Source: Bacteroidaceae bacterium
GTDB lineage: Bacteria > Bacteroidota > Bacteroidia > Bacteroidales > Bacteroidaceae
Direction: 5' to 3'
Assembly: GCA_017645305.1 (NCBI GenBank)
Contig: JAGCPD010000012.1
Span: 124,001-188,000, forward strand
DNA length: 64,000 nt
A program made the position numbers and the translations under genes. Position 1 is the first letter of the stretch. Each line of letters starts with the position of its first letter. Below, in pieces: positions 27,500 through 37,800 of this stretch. Under the pieces are notes generated by a model. The model saw nothing but the letters and a program-made list of their open reading frames with translations. It was not told where the DNA came from and ran no database searches.

Positions 27500-29320
27500 A
27501 TGAAGCGTGACAGACTTTTCCCCATATTGCTGGTTGCAGTTGCCCTGTGCGTAATAGCATGGAGCCTGTTGGCTTTTGAGGACAACCTGCTGTGGAAGGT
27601 GCAGGAACTGAATCTGCATTTGAACACAGGGATGTTCTTCAAGCAGCAAATGGTGGTGGCAGGCGGATTCCTCACTTGGCTGGGCACGTTCTTCACGGAG
27701 TTCTTTTACCACACATGGCAGGGCGTCCTGATGCTTTGTGCATGGTGGGCACTGCTGATGTGGCTGTCTGCCAAAGCTTTTTGCGTGAAGGCGAAGTGGG
27801 CGGTATTGATGCTGATACCCGTGACACTATTGCTAACATCGAACATGGAGTTGGGCTACTGGATTTATTACTTAAAGCTGCGCGGCTATTTCTTCGTCGG
27901 AACGATAGGACTGACTGTGGCGATGGCCAGCATCTGGGGTTATCGTTCTGTGCCGGCAACGTTTCGCCCTGTGGCTGTGGTGGTAGCAGGTGCCGTACTC
28001 TATCCGCTGCTGGGTGCATACGGACTTCTGGCTGTGGTGTTGATGGGACTGCTCTCTTGTCGGCAAAAGGACATGAAACGCTTACAGAAGGCAGTAACCT
28101 GTGTGCTGGCTGTGCTCACTGCTTTGCTTGTGCCCGTCATCTATTATTGGACGGTCTATTATCAGACGAACTACGACTATATTTACCAGGCTGCACTACC
28201 CGTGTTTGAGGTCGATGAAGCCTACCCTGAGTATTACACCCCCTTTGTCCTGTTGGGACTCTTCTATGTGGCGATGGCTTTGCCCTTTCCAGAGAAATGG
28301 CAGCAGAAGGCAGAGAAGACATCGGTGTGGGCTGTGTGTCAGGTGACACTTCTGGCCGTTATGGTGTGGGGTGTACAGCACTACTGGTATCGCGATTATA
28401 ACTTCGAGAAGGAACTCGAGATGCGTCGCGCTATGGAGCAGAGAGACTGGGAGGGCATGTTACGTGCCATCACGGCTTTCGAGGATGAACCCACACGTGC
28501 CATTGTGATGATGAAGAATCTGGCACTGTTCCGGCTGGGACGTCAGGGCGACGAAATGTACCACTACAAGACGGGAGCTAAAGCACACAATGCCCCCATG
28601 AGGGTCAACATGACACAGGTTGTTGGGCGTGCCATCTATTATGAGTACGGTCAGGCTAACTACTGCTACAGATGGTGCCTTGAAGATGGTGTGGAGTTTG
28701 GATGGCGAGCCGAGTATCTGAAATACATGACGCGCTGCGCCCTGGTGAACGGTGAGACCGAGGTGGCAAAGAAATATATCCAACTGCTGAAGCACACACG
28801 CTTCCACAAAGAATGGGCTGAGGCTCAGGAGCAGTATGCCTATCATCCGGAGACGATGAAGGACAATGAGGAATATGCCATCGTGAAGCGCTTGATGATG
28901 CAGGAGGATCATCTGGGCTCGGACAACGGACTGGCAGAGATGTATTTGATGAATATACTGCTGGATGTCAACTCCTTCGACCCCTTGGTACAGGAACTGA
29001 CGCTGCTGTCGGCCTTGTGGAAGAAGGACATCGGACTCTTTTGGCCACGATTCTTCAACTACGCCAATCTGCACAAAGGTGAGCACATGCCGAGGCACTA
29101 TCAGGAAGCGGCTTATTTGTATGGGCATTTGGAACATCAGGTGGACATCAGCAAGATGCCATTCGACGAAGATGTGGTCAGAAACTACAATGACTTCATG
29201 GCATTGGCACAACGCTGCCAGGGCATGACGGAGGAGCAGATGAAGTCCCTCTTCTACCCCCAATTCGGGAAGACGTTCTATTATGAGTATTTCCTGATTC
29301 GGAATCAAAAGAGCAACTAA
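27500..29320 (+). CDS. Polytopic membrane protein, DUF6057-like
   Basis: Inner-membrane protein of 606 residues. The N-terminal half has about nine or ten hydrophobic spans. The C-terminal half (from about 300) is soluble and helical with TPR-like repeats and many Tyr and Met residues. The overall layout resembles the uncharacterised Bacteroidota family DUF6057; that assignment is from memory and is not certain. The gene starts 9 bases after the GH128-like gene and precedes the PD40 lipoprotein gene, so the three likely form one operon. No function can be given. Confidence 0.65.
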   Translation: MKRDRLFPILLVAVALCVIAWSLLAFEDNLLWKVQELNLHLNTGMFFKQQMVVAGGFLTWLGTFFTEFFYHTWQGVLMLCAWWALLMWLSAKAFCVKAKWAVLMLIPVTLLLTSNMELGYWIYYLKLRGYFFVGTIGLTVAMASIWGYRSVPATFRPVAVVVAGAVLYPLLGAYGLLAVVLMGLLSCRQKDMKRLQKAVTCVLAVLTALLVPVIYYWTVYYQTNYDYIYQAALPVFEVDEAYPEYYTPFVLLGLFYVAMALPFPEKWQQKAEKTSVWAVCQVTLLAVMVWGVQHYWYRDYNFEKELEMRRAMEQRDWEGMLRAITAFEDEPTRAIVMMKNLALFRLGRQGDEMYHYKTGAKAHNAPMRVNMTQVVGRAIYYEYGQANYCYRWCLEDGVEFGWRAEYLKYMTRCALVNGETEVAKKYIQLLKHTRFHKEWAEAQEQYAYHPETMKDNEEYAIVKRLMMQEDHLGSDNGLAEMYLMNILLDVNSFDPLVQELTLLSALWKKDIGLFWPRFFNYANLHKGEHMPRHYQEAAYLYGHLEHQVDISKMPFDEDVVRNYNDFMALAQRCQGMTEEQMKSLFYPQFGKTFYYEYFLIRNQKSN

Positions 29321-29427
29321 AGATAATTAACAATTAACAATTAACAATTGTTCCGCTAACCGCTAACCACTAACCGATAAGTTAAGAATTAAGAGTTAAG
29401 AAATATAAGAGTTAAGTTTTTTGAATT
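29321..29427. repeat. Short tandem AT-rich repeats
   Basis: The spacer contains repeated AACAATT units (about 29328-29350), then CTAACC units (about 29355-29378) and TTAAGA/GTTAAG units to 29416. Similar short repeats occur elsewhere in the window, including inside genes. Confidence 0.6.
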
Positions 29428-30999
29428 TTGAATTGTAATAGGATTTTATATATAATGGTGTTGGCATTGGCGGCTTGTAACTCCGCCAGCGTTCCAGAGA
29501 ACTATACACAGTTGGACAGGCTGCCAGACATCTATCCTGACTATACGGATGTGACCATCCCGGTGAACATCGCTCCACTGACGTTTATGATGAAGCAAGG
29601 CTCGCCGGCAGGAGGGGAAGTCAACAGCGAGGCCGATGAAATGGTGGCACGCCTGACCTTTGGAAATGAGGAGATGGTGCTGGGGGGAGACAAAATCCAG
29701 CCCGATGTAGATGACTGGCATAAAATGCTGCAGCAGGCACAGGGAGGGGACATTACTGTCGAGGTCTTTGCCCGTCAGGGTGAGCAGTGGACAGGCTATA
29801 AGCCTTTCGCCCTGCATGTCTCAACGGACAGCATCGACCCCTGGTTGAGTTATCGCCTCATTTCACCGTCGTATGTCGCCTACGAGGAACTGACGCTGAA
29901 TCAACGCTGTCTGGAGAACTACGACGAACGGGTGATGGTGAATAATATGCTGTGCAGCACCGAGTCGAAAGGGCAATGCGTAAATTGTCATAACTACCAG
30001 CAGTATAACCCGGACCGTATGCTCTTCCATGCCCGCCAGAACATGGGCGGCACGGTGATGGCATACGACGGCAAACTCATGAAAATCAATATATCGGGCG
30101 ACTCTATCCTCTCGGCAGGTGTCTATCCCGCTTGGCATCCATGGCTGCCACTGGTGGTGTTCTCAAGCAACACCACAGGACAGAGCTTCCACATAGCACA
30201 TCATAACAAGATAGAAGTGTATGACCTCGCCAGCGACCTCATAGCATACGATGTTGAGAAGAATCAGGTAACCAATATCAGGGAGCAAAGCCCGACGGCC
30301 GATGGGGAATTCAACGACTCCACAGAGTTCGATACCTATCCCTTTTGGGCCCCTGACGGCAAGACACTGTATTACTGTAGCGCCCACTTCGTATATAACG
30401 ATTCGTTGGAGCACGATGCCGACGTCATCTCAAGAGCCAAGGAGTTCAAGTATAACATCTTCAAGAAGAGTTTCGACCCTGAGACGATGTCTTTCGGACC
30501 GCGCCAGATGGTTTTCAATGCAGATTCGCTGGACAAAAGTGCTATACTGCCCCGCATATCGCCCGACGGACGATTCCTTGTCTTTACGTTGGGTAATTAT
30601 GGCTGCTTCCATATCTGGCACCACGAGGCAGACCTATGGATGATAGACCTTGACTCAGCTGTTGCTCAGAGGATGGAGGGCATCAATTCGGACGACACAG
30701 AAAGCTACCACTCTTGGTCGAGCAACGGACGTTGGATGGTTGTAAGCAGCAGGCGTGAAGACGGCAACTATACCCGTCCTTTCATTGCCCACGTTGACGG
30801 TCAGGGTCGCTGCACCAAGCCATTCGTTTTGCCACAGGCTGATCCCGAGTACCATCGGCTGTTTATGAAGAGCTATAACATCCCTGAATTTATGTGTGGC
30901 CCAGTGAAGTACAAACCACAAGACTTCGCTAAAATCCTGCGCAAAGAAGAAGGACAAAACGTGCTCCACGCGCAATATGTGAACAGATTGGGGAAGTAA
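29428..30999 (+). CDS. PD40/TolB-like lipoprotein with a CxxCH heme motif
   Basis: Predicted outer-membrane lipoprotein of 523 residues with a beta-propeller of PD40/WD40-like repeats (for example PFWAPDGKTLYYCSA, RISPDGRFLVFTLG, HSWSSNGRWMVVSSRR). A single CVNCH heme c attachment motif occurs near residue 188. The lipobox is LALAAC (Cys17). TTG 29428 is taken as the start because it gives an Arg before the hydrophobic core; ATG 29455 would leave a very short signal. The relation to the polytopic protein upstream suggests a shared envelope function. The heme motif is unexplained by the propeller fold alone. Confidence 0.7.
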   Translation: MNCNRILYIMVLALAACNSASVPENYTQLDRLPDIYPDYTDVTIPVNIAPLTFMMKQGSPAGGEVNSEADEMVARLTFGNEEMVLGGDKIQPDVDDWHKMLQQAQGGDITVEVFARQGEQWTGYKPFALHVSTDSIDPWLSYRLISPSYVAYEELTLNQRCLENYDERVMVNNMLCSTESKGQCVNCHNYQQYNPDRMLFHARQNMGGTVMAYDGKLMKINISGDSILSAGVYPAWHPWLPLVVFSSNTTGQSFHIAHHNKIEVYDLASDLIAYDVEKNQVTNIREQSPTADGEFNDSTEFDTYPFWAPDGKTLYYCSAHFVYNDSLEHDADVISRAKEFKYNIFKKSFDPETMSFGPRQMVFNADSLDKSAILPRISPDGRFLVFTLGNYGCFHIWHHEADLWMIDLDSAVAQRMEGINSDDTESYHSWSSNGRWMVVSSRREDGNYTRPFIAHVDGQGRCTKPFVLPQADPEYHRLFMKSYNIPEFMCGPVKYKPQDFAKILRKEEGQNVLHAQYVNRLGK

Positions 31000-31034
31000 C
31001 ACACAGAAAATTTGGAAATTAGCATATAAAATCG

Positions 31035-31042
31035 TATCTTTG
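31035..31042 (+). promoter_or_regulatory. TAnnTTTG promoter for the first secreted module
   Basis: TATCTTTG with TTTGG at 31011, 20 bases apart. It lies 52 bases before ATG 31095 and excludes the ATG at 31053 as a confident start only weakly. Confidence 0.75.
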
Positions 31043-31094
31043 CGCCCAAATTATGAATAAATACACATTATTATTTTTTAAACAAACAAATTCC

Positions 31095-34000
31095 ATGAAG
31101 AAAATCAAACTCTTCTTGGCCGCATTTGCGGCTATAGTCGGTCTGAGCGCAAATGCTCAGACATGGACAGGCAATGCCGTTGCAAATGGTACCTTCTACC
31201 TTTACAACGTCGGTGCTCAAAAGTTCCTTAACAATGGTGACCCCCTCCAGAACTGGGGTACAAATGCTTATTTGCAGGCCGGCTTCGGTTTGGATATTGC
31301 ACTTGCTGAGGTTAGCGAAGGCGTTTATACCTTGGATACTAATGTCTCCAATGGCGGGGACTCACATTATCTTGGTAGTAACACTTGGTGCGATGCTGGT
31401 GCTACTAACTGGACGTTCCAAGCCGTCGAGGGCGAAACTAACACTTATCAGATTATTTTCGACGGTCAGTATCTGACGGCAACTGAGGCCTTGACCGACG
31501 TGGAAATGGTTGGTGATCCTGCTGGTCGCCTTGCTTCTACCTATTGGAAGTTGGTTTCTGAGGATGACTTCAAGGCTGCAATGGTGGCCAAGGAGTATTC
31601 CGCAGAAAACCCCATGGATGTCTCTGTATTCATCAAGGGGCGCAGCTTTGCCCGTAATGACGGCCGCAACGGCACCTGGGTAACCACTCACAATGGTGGT
31701 AACTGGACATGGATTGGCGGTACCGAGGACAAGTATTATGGCAACGAGGCTTGGAACAATACTTTCAATGTTTATCAGGAAATTGCAAATCTGCCCGACG
31801 GCACATACGAAGTTCAGTGCTCTGGCTTTGGCACCAACGGAACGACATACATCTATGGTAATACCACAAAGGGTCTGTTGCAGGCAGACAACTCCACAAG
31901 CTGGGGAAACAGCAAGGAAGCAAAGTGGAAGGCAATCCATGAAGACAATGCCTTTGCCGGTCAGACTACTGGCAAATTCACGCTCGCAGGCGGCAACCTG
32001 ACTGTAGGTATCAAGCGCGAGACCAACATGAGTGGTGACTGGGCTGTTTGGGACGAGTTCCGTCTCTATTACTATGGCCTTGACCTCTCTGAGTTCGCCG
32101 CAACTTTGGCTTCTGCCGTTTCAGACGCTCAAGCTCTTGTAGGAACCATCCCCACAGCTGCTTATAACACTCTTGCTGCTGTCGTTGAAGAGCAGAACAA
32201 GACTTATACCAGCGCTGCTGCATATACCACTGCTGCTGAAGCTATAGCAGAGGCTACAAATACAGCCAAGGCTCTGGTTGCTCCCTACGCAGCATACAAG
32301 ACTGTTGTCGCAAATGCTGACATCGCAGGTGTTCCATCCGAAACAATCAGCGAACAGAATACTGTAGTCGAAGAGGCTACAACAGTAGAAGCAGTTGAGG
32401 CTTGCACAGCAACCCTTCAGGCAACTATCGACGCTCTTGTCTTCGATATCACCACCTTCACCATCAAGAATCCGACAGCCCAGACCAAGACAAACTGGGA
32501 AGGCACCGACTTTGGTGGCCAGTCTGATGGCGTATGTGAGTATTGGAACGCATCAGGTGCAGGTTTCCACCAGACAGTTAGTCTGCCCGCTGGTACCTAT
32601 CGCCTCACAGTCGTTGCTCTCCAGCGTACTGGTATGACAGGTGTTGTTTATGCAGGCGAGAACAATACAACTATTGCACAGGTATCCAACAGCGTAGCTA
32701 ACTCCCGTGGTCAGGCTTCCTCTTGGTTCAAAGCCGGCAATGGTAAGAATTACGTTTATTTCACCCTTGCTGAGGCTGGTGATGTTACCATCGGTCTGAC
32801 TGCAGATGCTACCGTCGGTGACCACTGGACAGTATGGCAGGGCTTCACGCTCGAAACCTTCCAGGAAAGCGTTGCAGCCAGCTATTTGGCTGATGGCTAC
32901 GCTACATTAGTAGAGAGTGCTCAGGCTACTCTTAACGATGCTGCATACGCCAATGTAACTGGTGAAGAGCGCTCAAATCTTGAAACTGCTGTTGCCGCTT
33001 CTCCCAGCACCGTTGCTGAGTATGAGGCTGCTGTCGAGGCTATAAACAATGCTGTTTCTGCCTTCACCGCAGCTGCCCCTGCCTACGACTTCTACGCTAA
33101 GGAAAGGGCTATTGCCGATGCCATCAGCACAGAAATCGTTGTCGCTGCTCCCACAACCGCTGACGGTTGCATACCTGCTGTCAAGGCTCTGAAGGTGGCT
33201 GAGTTCAACTATGTGCATACAGCTTATCCCTTCTCTGCAACTTCCAAGATTGGTGAGTTCAGCACTTGGGATCGCACAGGTACCGTAAACGGAAGCACGA
33301 AGAATGATTTTGAGGCTCTGACCAGCCAGCACTGGAGCGGTACAGCTATGACCTACTACGAGCAGCCCGCAGGTGGATGGGGTAGCAATGCTTGGACAGC
33401 CAACTACACCAAGACCACTACACTGCCCGCTGGTAACTATATCATCAAGGTTGCAGCCCGCGCTGCTTCCTCTGGCGGCACCACTGCAGACATCTACTGC
33501 TCCGCTACTGGACTGACAAGCCCCATTCCCGCTTGGGGTGACACGGGCAAGGGTATCACCGTTGACGGTGCTGCCAGCTTCGACGAAGGCGAATTCTGCA
33601 ATGGTGGCAATGGTCGTGGATGGGTTTGGAACTACCTGCCCTTCACACTGGCTGAAGAAACAGAAGTGACAATGACTGTTGTTGCTGAAGGTAAAGGTCA
33701 GTACCAGTGGTTCAGCGTTTGCGACGGCGAGCTGCTTTCTATGGACAACATCGCTACTGCAGTTGCATACGACGAGTCTGTTGCCAACACCATCAAGGAT
33801 GTTGACGTAGCCAATGTCACTATGACCCGCACCATCAATGTAGGCTACAACACTGTTGTTCTGCCCTTCGACCTTACAAGTTCACAGGTTCAGACAGCCT
33901 TCGGTACAGGTACTGAGGTTTATGCCTTCTCTGAGAACAGTTCAGATCCTCACAATGTTACCATCAACTTCAACAAGGTTGTTGCCGGCACCATTTCTGC

Positions 34001-34412
34001 CAATGTTCCTGTCCTCGTGAAGGCTACACAGGCCAGCACAGAGCAGGTATTCCAGGGCGTACAGGTTGTTGCTCCCACTACCGATGTTCAGGTTGCAGGA
34101 AACATTGTTACCTTCAAGGGTGTTTATGCTCCCATCACGGTAGCCGAGGGTGACTACTTCATCGGTAATGGTGCGCTGTACAAGAGCGCAGGCGCTACCG
34201 AACTCAAAGCCTTCCGCGCTTATATCGATGCTCAGGATGCTGTAGGAGTCAAGTTGTTCGTTGGTGGCGAGGAAGTTGCAACGGGAATTTCTTCAATTGA
34301 GAATGGACATTTTACAATTGACAATGCTCCTATCTACAATCTCGCTGGTCAGCGCATTAGCAAGATGCAGAAGGGCATTAACATCGTGAATGGAAAGAAG
34401 ATTTTGAAGTAA
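31095..34412 (+). CDS. Giant secreted surface protein with C-terminal sorting-like tail
   Basis: Exported protein of 1105 residues; function unknown. ATG 31095 gives a clean signal peptide (MKKIKLFLAAFAAIVGLSAN, then AQ). The body alternates ricin-like beta segments, repeated carbohydrate-binding-like modules marked by NLPDGTYEVQCSGF (about 235) and LPAGTYRLTVVALQR (about 500), and Ala-rich helical FIVAR-like linkers. The tail APIYNLAGQRISKMQKGINI followed by NGKKILK recurs in other proteins here and looks like a sorting or anchoring signal. The linker before it is encoded by a short repeat. A 58-residue peptide gene follows. Confidence 0.75.
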   Translation: MKKIKLFLAAFAAIVGLSANAQTWTGNAVANGTFYLYNVGAQKFLNNGDPLQNWGTNAYLQAGFGLDIALAEVSEGVYTLDTNVSNGGDSHYLGSNTWCDAGATNWTFQAVEGETNTYQIIFDGQYLTATEALTDVEMVGDPAGRLASTYWKLVSEDDFKAAMVAKEYSAENPMDVSVFIKGRSFARNDGRNGTWVTTHNGGNWTWIGGTEDKYYGNEAWNNTFNVYQEIANLPDGTYEVQCSGFGTNGTTYIYGNTTKGLLQADNSTSWGNSKEAKWKAIHEDNAFAGQTTGKFTLAGGNLTVGIKRETNMSGDWAVWDEFRLYYYGLDLSEFAATLASAVSDAQALVGTIPTAAYNTLAAVVEEQNKTYTSAAAYTTAAEAIAEATNTAKALVAPYAAYKTVVANADIAGVPSETISEQNTVVEEATTVEAVEACTATLQATIDALVFDITTFTIKNPTAQTKTNWEGTDFGGQSDGVCEYWNASGAGFHQTVSLPAGTYRLTVVALQRTGMTGVVYAGENNTTIAQVSNSVANSRGQASSWFKAGNGKNYVYFTLAEAGDVTIGLTADATVGDHWTVWQGFTLETFQESVAASYLADGYATLVESAQATLNDAAYANVTGEERSNLETAVAASPSTVAEYEAAVEAINNAVSAFTAAAPAYDFYAKERAIADAISTEIVVAAPTTADGCIPAVKALKVAEFNYVHTAYPFSATSKIGEFSTWDRTGTVNGSTKNDFEALTSQHWSGTAMTYYEQPAGGWGSNAWTANYTKTTTLPAGNYIIKVAARAASSGGTTADIYCSATGLTSPIPAWGDTGKGITVDGAASFDEGEFCNGGNGRGWVWNYLPFTLAEETEVTMTVVAEGKGQYQWFSVCDGELLSMDNIATAVAYDESVANTIKDVDVANVTMTRTINVGYNTVVLPFDLTSSQVQTAFGTGTEVYAFSENSSDPHNVTINFNKVVAGTISANVPVLVKATQASTEQVFQGVQVVAPTTDVQVAGNIVTFKGVYAPITVAEGDYFIGNGALYKSAGATELKAFRAYIDAQDAVGVKLFVGGEEVATGISSIENGHFTIDNAPIYNLAGQRISKMQKGINIVNGKKILK

Positions 34413-34514
34413 AGGCCCCCTCCCCATCCTTCCCCCTATGGGGAGGGAGACAGGGGAAATGGTAAATCGTAAATGATTAAATAGTAAATAATAAGATGAA
34501 AAAGACATATATAA
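34381..34514. repeat. Direct repeat, copy A (3' end of giant gene, spacer, peptide start)
   Basis: A 134-base stretch almost identical to 38649-38783. It covers the end of the giant gene, a GC-rich palindromic spacer (CCCCCTCCCC facing GGGGAGGG), an A/T-rich leader and the first codons of the peptide gene. The two copies differ by a few substitutions and one indel. Confidence 0.9.
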
Positions 34515-34672
34515 TTCCTGCTACAGAGATATCGCATGGTATCGTTGAAGAAATGATTGCTGCCAGCATTACCAATATTGGTGGTGACTCTGATCTTAAA
34601 TTAGGCGAAGGTGATATTCCTGACGAAGCCGATGTAAGAGAATCCGAGAATATCTGGGATGGCGACTGGTAA
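34496..34672 (+). CDS. MKKTYI-type acidic small peptide (58 aa)
   Basis: Small ORF of 58 codons: start MKKTYIIPATE, middle region rich in Gly and Asp, end SENIWDGDW. There are about 14 acidic against 4 basic residues and no membrane span. It is supported as a real gene because a paralogue at 38765 shares the N-terminal MKKTYIxP and the C-terminal W-x-x-x-W pattern while the middle differs, and because both follow a giant secreted protein gene and end just before a strong terminator. No maturation enzyme, transporter or immunity gene is recognisable next to it. Role unknown; a secreted signal or modified peptide is conceivable. Confidence 0.7.
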   Translation: MKKTYIIPATEISHGIVEEMIAASITNIGGDSDLKLGEGDIPDEADVRESENIWDGDW

Positions 34673-34705
34673 AAGACAAAACGGTAACCTTTAATAACCT
34701 ATATG

Positions 34706-34746
34706 GCCCCGCTTGCAGATGTATTATGCTGCAAGCGCGGCTTTTT
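34706..34746 (+). terminator. Rho-independent terminator of the first secreted module
   Basis: CCGCTTGCAG pairs with CTGCAAGCGCGG around a ten-base loop, followed by five T. It closes the giant gene plus peptide unit. Confidence 0.9.
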
Positions 34747-34804
34747 GGTGAAAAACAGACTATAAAATTTAACAAACCTTATTTTTAACTAACATACTAA
34801 TCAA

Positions 34805-37800
34805 ATGAAAAGGAAAAAACTACTTTTCGCGATGCTTTGCATCGCAAGTGCACTTGGAATGAGGGCACAAACTGATGTGACGAGTACGTACATCACAAAT
34901 GCAGATTTTTCATCAACTGATGGATGGACACAGAGTCATTCCGATGGAACTTTTTGGGCATTGGGTAATGGTAATATTGGTTCTTACGCAGTTGTTAACA
35001 GTATGACTTCTACAACAGACGCTACTCATCTTTCCACAGAGTATTGTTTTGGTATGCAATGTCGTTGGAGTACTAGTTATGCGGCATTCACGCAGACGAA
35101 ATCTTCTGCTTCGTTGCCAGCAGGTGTCTATACGCTTACTTATGACGTTCAAAACACAAATACAAGTACAACGTCTGCCACCTACGTAAATAATTTCTTT
35201 GCACAGGTAGGCGATACCAAATACAGTGATTCAAAGACAGAATGGATGAGCGGGAACAGTAACTGGACTACTCATACAATTAGTTTTTCGATAGACACTG
35301 ATGCAACAGAGAATTTTACAATAAGTCTGGGGTATGGAACAGGTTCTAATAATTTTGGTTCTGGTAACACACCTCATCTTTATGTTAGTCATTTAGTGAT
35401 GACATACGCAGCGTTTATTCGTCCTACTGCCATTACGCTGAATAAAACATCATTAACATTGACCACTGGTAGTCAGTCAACATTGTCTGTTGATTCTTAT
35501 ACTCCTGCTGATGCCAACAAAGATATAGAAATTACATGGACAAGTAGCGATGAAACTGTTGCTACCGTTTCTTCTGCAGGTGTAGTTACAGCATTGAAAG
35601 CTGGTTCCGCAACAATTACCGCAACCACAGCGAACGACAAATCTGCTTCTTGCTCCGTGACGGTAGCCGATGCGGCAGCTCCTTCTGCATACAGTTCGAT
35701 TGGTGAAGGAGAATTCTATATTGTTAATGCTGCAACGGGTAAGTTCCTCGGCGGAGCTAATTCTTGGGGAACACAGGCTTCACTTATTGATCATGGCATT
35801 CCTTTTACCATTGCAGAAAGTGATGGAACATATACGTTGGACTCTCATACCTATAATAGCGAGACACAACATTTCCTCACGGGCACATACGTTGACGGTG
35901 CTTCAACAAATCTCTACATTACCGAGATTAGTAGCGGAAAGTTTAGCATCTCTACAGCTGATGGTTCAGCATATTTAACAGCAACTGCAGGTTCCACCGT
36001 TGTTGCTAATTCAGCAGCTAATGCCAACAGCTCATTGGCACAGTGGTACTTTGTAAGTAAAGATGATCGTGATGAGTTGTTCGCTTCTGCAACTGATGCT
36101 AGTCCCGTAGAAGCTACATATTACATACCCAATGCGAGCTTCAGCCGTAATATGAACACAGAATATAATGAAAAAAGGTGGTCTGTTACTGCTTCAAATT
36201 CAAATCTAGCAAGTGATGCTAACTGTGCTGAATCTTGGCATTCTACTTTTAACGTGACACAAACAATTTCTTTACCAAACGGCAAATATACATTCCGTGC
36301 TCAAGGCTTCCATTCAGGTAGCAGAGCACCCTATTTCTTTGTAGGAGATGAAACAATACCATTCCCGGCTCAAACAGGTTCAGAAGCCAGCATGAGTGCT
36401 GCCGCAGCGTCATTCCTTGCAGGCGAATATTACACAGAATATGCAACAGTATATGTAACAAACGGCAGTTTAACTCTTGGATGTAAATTGGAATCAGGTA
36501 CTGATGACTGGTGTATTTGGGACAACTTCGAACTCCGCTATCATGGCCCAATCATTGGTGGTGAGGCTACGGAGATACCTATGGATACAGAGACTGCAAT
36601 GACAGCAGACAAATGGTATTATATTGATATTCCTGCTAATGGTATGTACAATCTGACAACAACAACCCTTTCCAATATTGTTTATACAACAGACGGAACT
36701 ATCCTGATTGAAGATGAGAGTGATGTAACAGATAAATTCTCCAAGGCAGAAAACGAGGAGCTCACTGCTGGACGGTACTATGTAAAGTCCTCTTCTGCAC
36801 AGAGCCTGGAAGTGACAGTTGGCGCATACACTTACGCAGTAGGTTCTCCCACATTTAGTACTGCTGATGATGGATATACTCAGAACAACACTTTCACCGT
36901 CACCTTTACTTCTGCAGCTACCAATGATCCCGATGCAGAAACTGCCCTTGTGGCTTCTTCAAAGGGAACAGTCAATGGCAATGAGGTCGCTCTTTCTGCT
37001 GTAACAAATGGTTTCAGCCTTAATTTGGGTTCACTCACAGCCAATACTAATTACCGAATTATCGTTCCCGCCAATGTCTATGGATATACTGGTGAAAACA
37101 TGAATGCAGCTATTGACATTACCATTCACACACCTGCTGCTTTTGATGGCTTCTACTTCTTGCGTACTTCTGCAGGTAAGTATGTTGCTCGTGGCGGTGA
37201 CTACAATAGCCGTGCTGTTGTGGATGAATTTGGCTTGCCTCTTAATGTTACTACTGATGCTTCTGGTATCACACAGTTCACTTATGTTGATAATGGTGGT
37301 AAACTCTTCCTTAATGGTTCAGGTAATGCATTTACAGATAATGATACTGATCCAGATTGGACTTTTGAGGCAACAGAAGGAGGATATTACCTCGTTCATA
37401 CTAATGGCACTTATAATGGTAAAAAATTGAATGTTTGGTCAGGGGATAGTAAGTCTTTATACGCTACTGGAACAGAAGGTACAGTGTTCGTGATTGAACC
37501 CGTCAGTGAGCACAATACTTACATGGAAGCCCTGAAGGACGCTCAAGCAGCAACCGCATCTGCAGCCAATGGCAACGATGCTATTACTACAAAGGAAGAT
37601 TTGGCTTCATGGCTTGCTACAAACTACAATGCTGTCGATATAACCGTTCCTGCTGTTTCATTCACAGAAAAATGGAATGGCGATGCTTCTGCAGAATGGG
37701 GTGCAGGTAAGGATATGTATTCAAACACTATTTCTTCATTGCCTGAAGGACTTTACAAACTGACAGTTAACGCATATTATCGCATCAATGGAAGTGCTAC

